A stretch of DNA of 33,524 nucleotides from Desulfosalsimonas propionicica (GTDB lineage: Bacteria; Desulfobacterota; Desulfobacteria; Desulfobacterales; Desulfosalsimonadaceae): positions 1 through 33,524 of the forward strand of contig NZ_JACDUS010000019.1 of assembly GCF_013761005.1 (NCBI RefSeq), read 5' to 3'. Of the stretch, positions 32,891-33,524 are shown piece by piece. The position numbers and the translations under genes are program-made. The first letter of the stretch is position 1; the number at the start of each line of letters is the position of its first letter. Under the pieces are notes generated by a model. It was not told where the DNA came from and did no database searches. It worked only from the letters and a program-made list of their open reading frames with translations.

Positions 32891-33524
32891 TCAGCCGCGC
32901 GGCTTTTTTGCGTCGGCTGAATTAGCATTGATACTTGTTGTTGATTTAAAGTATTGATTAAACCTGTCCAAAATTTCTTGAGATAAACTTTCTATATTTT
33001 CTATGCCTTCAGAAGACTTGTATTGCCAAAAATGTTGTTCGAGCTTAAATGCCAGATTATTATCAATCTCCAGAACTTCTCGAAAAACTGAGTGGTCGCA
33101 ACAAACTGGATCAATTTTAACCAATGAACTCCCTCCTGATAAAAGCGTTCTTATGTCTTTTAGAGAGGTTATGGAAAAATCCAATCCGGTTGGACCAGCT
33201 ATAGCAGAAATATTTTCTAAGTGCCTATTTATTGATTTCAATTCGCCCGCTAAGCTTTTTATGCTTTCTTCTATCTTTTTCCCATGTTTATATATTTCCG
33301 ATTCTTGGATTTCAGTGTGCAAATAATCATTGAAATCAACGTAGAATACATCAGAATATTTATTTCCAATTTGAGGATGAAAATAAGTAACGGTAACTTC
33401 AAATTCAGTGGGTATTTTTTCATTAGAAAAAAGGGTCATCCGGTAGATGCCGGGATAGACTGAAATTCCCAGATAGTTGATCGAAGACTCAAGCACATCG
33501 GTCGGACCGGCGGCGGCCCGAGAA
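32891..33524 (-). CDS. Unknown protein, C-terminal part, cut by the window edge
   Basis: The frame is open to the right edge (preceding residues read RAAAGPTDVLESS), so the true start is outside; about 210 residues are visible. The visible start, INYLGISVYPGIYRMTLFSN, is beta-rich. A helical, coiled-coil-like stretch follows (ESIKSLAGELKSINRHLENI), then a helical region with a CC pair (DPVCCDHSVFREVLEIDN). The C-terminus is low-complexity (STTSINANSADAKKPRG). No motif identifies a function, and no membrane helix is evident in this part. Confidence 0.6.
   Translation of the reverse strand, partial: SRAAAGPTDVLESSINYLGISVYPGIYRMTLFSNEKIPTEFEVTVTYFHPQIGNKYSDVFYVDFNDYLHTEIQESEIYKHGKKIEESIKSLAGELKSINRHLENISAIAGPTGLDFSITSLKDIRTLLSGGSSLVKIDPVCCDHSVFREVLEIDNNLAFKLEQHFWQYKSSEGIENIESLSQEILDRFNQYFKSTTSINANSADAKKPRG

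Noticed and set aside
32893-32908. Intrinsic terminator at AGCCGCGCGGCT plus T run
   Set aside because: The palindrome has no loop, so it cannot form a normal hairpin, and it lies at the coding end of the edge gene.

Overview
This window looks like part of the chromosome of an anaerobic, probably sulfate-reducing Desulfobacterota species. That is an inference from gene content: oxygen-independent HutW-type haem breakdown, flavodoxins, an enoyl-CoA hydratase, a GGDEF/PAS regulator and many decayed insertion sequences and short palindromic repeats. No rRNA, tRNA or ribosomal protein gene is present to fix the taxonomy. Most genes lie on the minus strand. The exception is a plus-strand block at about 17.0-23.3 kb.

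Layout. 1-0.4 kb: 3' end of an enoyl-CoA hydratase. 0.4-2.8 kb: a decayed zone with a CNNCH relic, a 5'-truncated IS110-type transposase and a broken hsdR. 2.9-6.1 kb: a minus-strand operon with a winged-helix-like protein, a zinc-ribbon/HAMP membrane protein and two tandem PhnD-like periplasmic binding proteins. 6.5-8.0 kb: a transposase scrap, a flavodoxin whose 3' end runs into a palindromic repeat, a STAS-like protein, and a MITE-like element with terminal inverted repeats and a 6-bp direct duplication. 8.1-13.6 kb: a compact operon of ECF transporter parts (S component, EcfT, double EcfA), a flavodoxin, a PPOX-fold protein and HutW, with a scrap of a periplasmic binding protein upstream. 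It reads as tetrapyrrole uptake plus anaerobic haem breakdown. 13.9-15.6 kb: a diguanylate cyclase. 15.9-16.6 kb: a HigBA toxin-antitoxin pair behind a consensus promoter with an overlapping palindrome.

17.0-23.3 kb: a plus-strand group of exported proteins: an Ig-like lipoprotein, a tandem duplicate pair of small lipoprotein-like proteins, a protein with an S1/P1- or phospholipase-C-like zinc site, a small periplasmic protein and a PEGA-WD40 propeller. 23.4-24.8 kb: a degenerate IS21 element. 24.9-33.5 kb: accessory, defence-like content: a membrane sensor with a zinc module, a Fic protein, relic genes, a nuclease-Schlafen-type helicase-S24 fusion next to a MazG-type pyrophosphohydrolase, a DUF6946-like protein, a zinc-ribbon protein and an edge-truncated unknown gene.

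The parts most likely to hold undescribed biology are the helicase-S24/MazG pair, the ECF-HutW operon, the paired PhnD-like proteins with a HAMP protein but no ABC transporter, and the exported-protein block.
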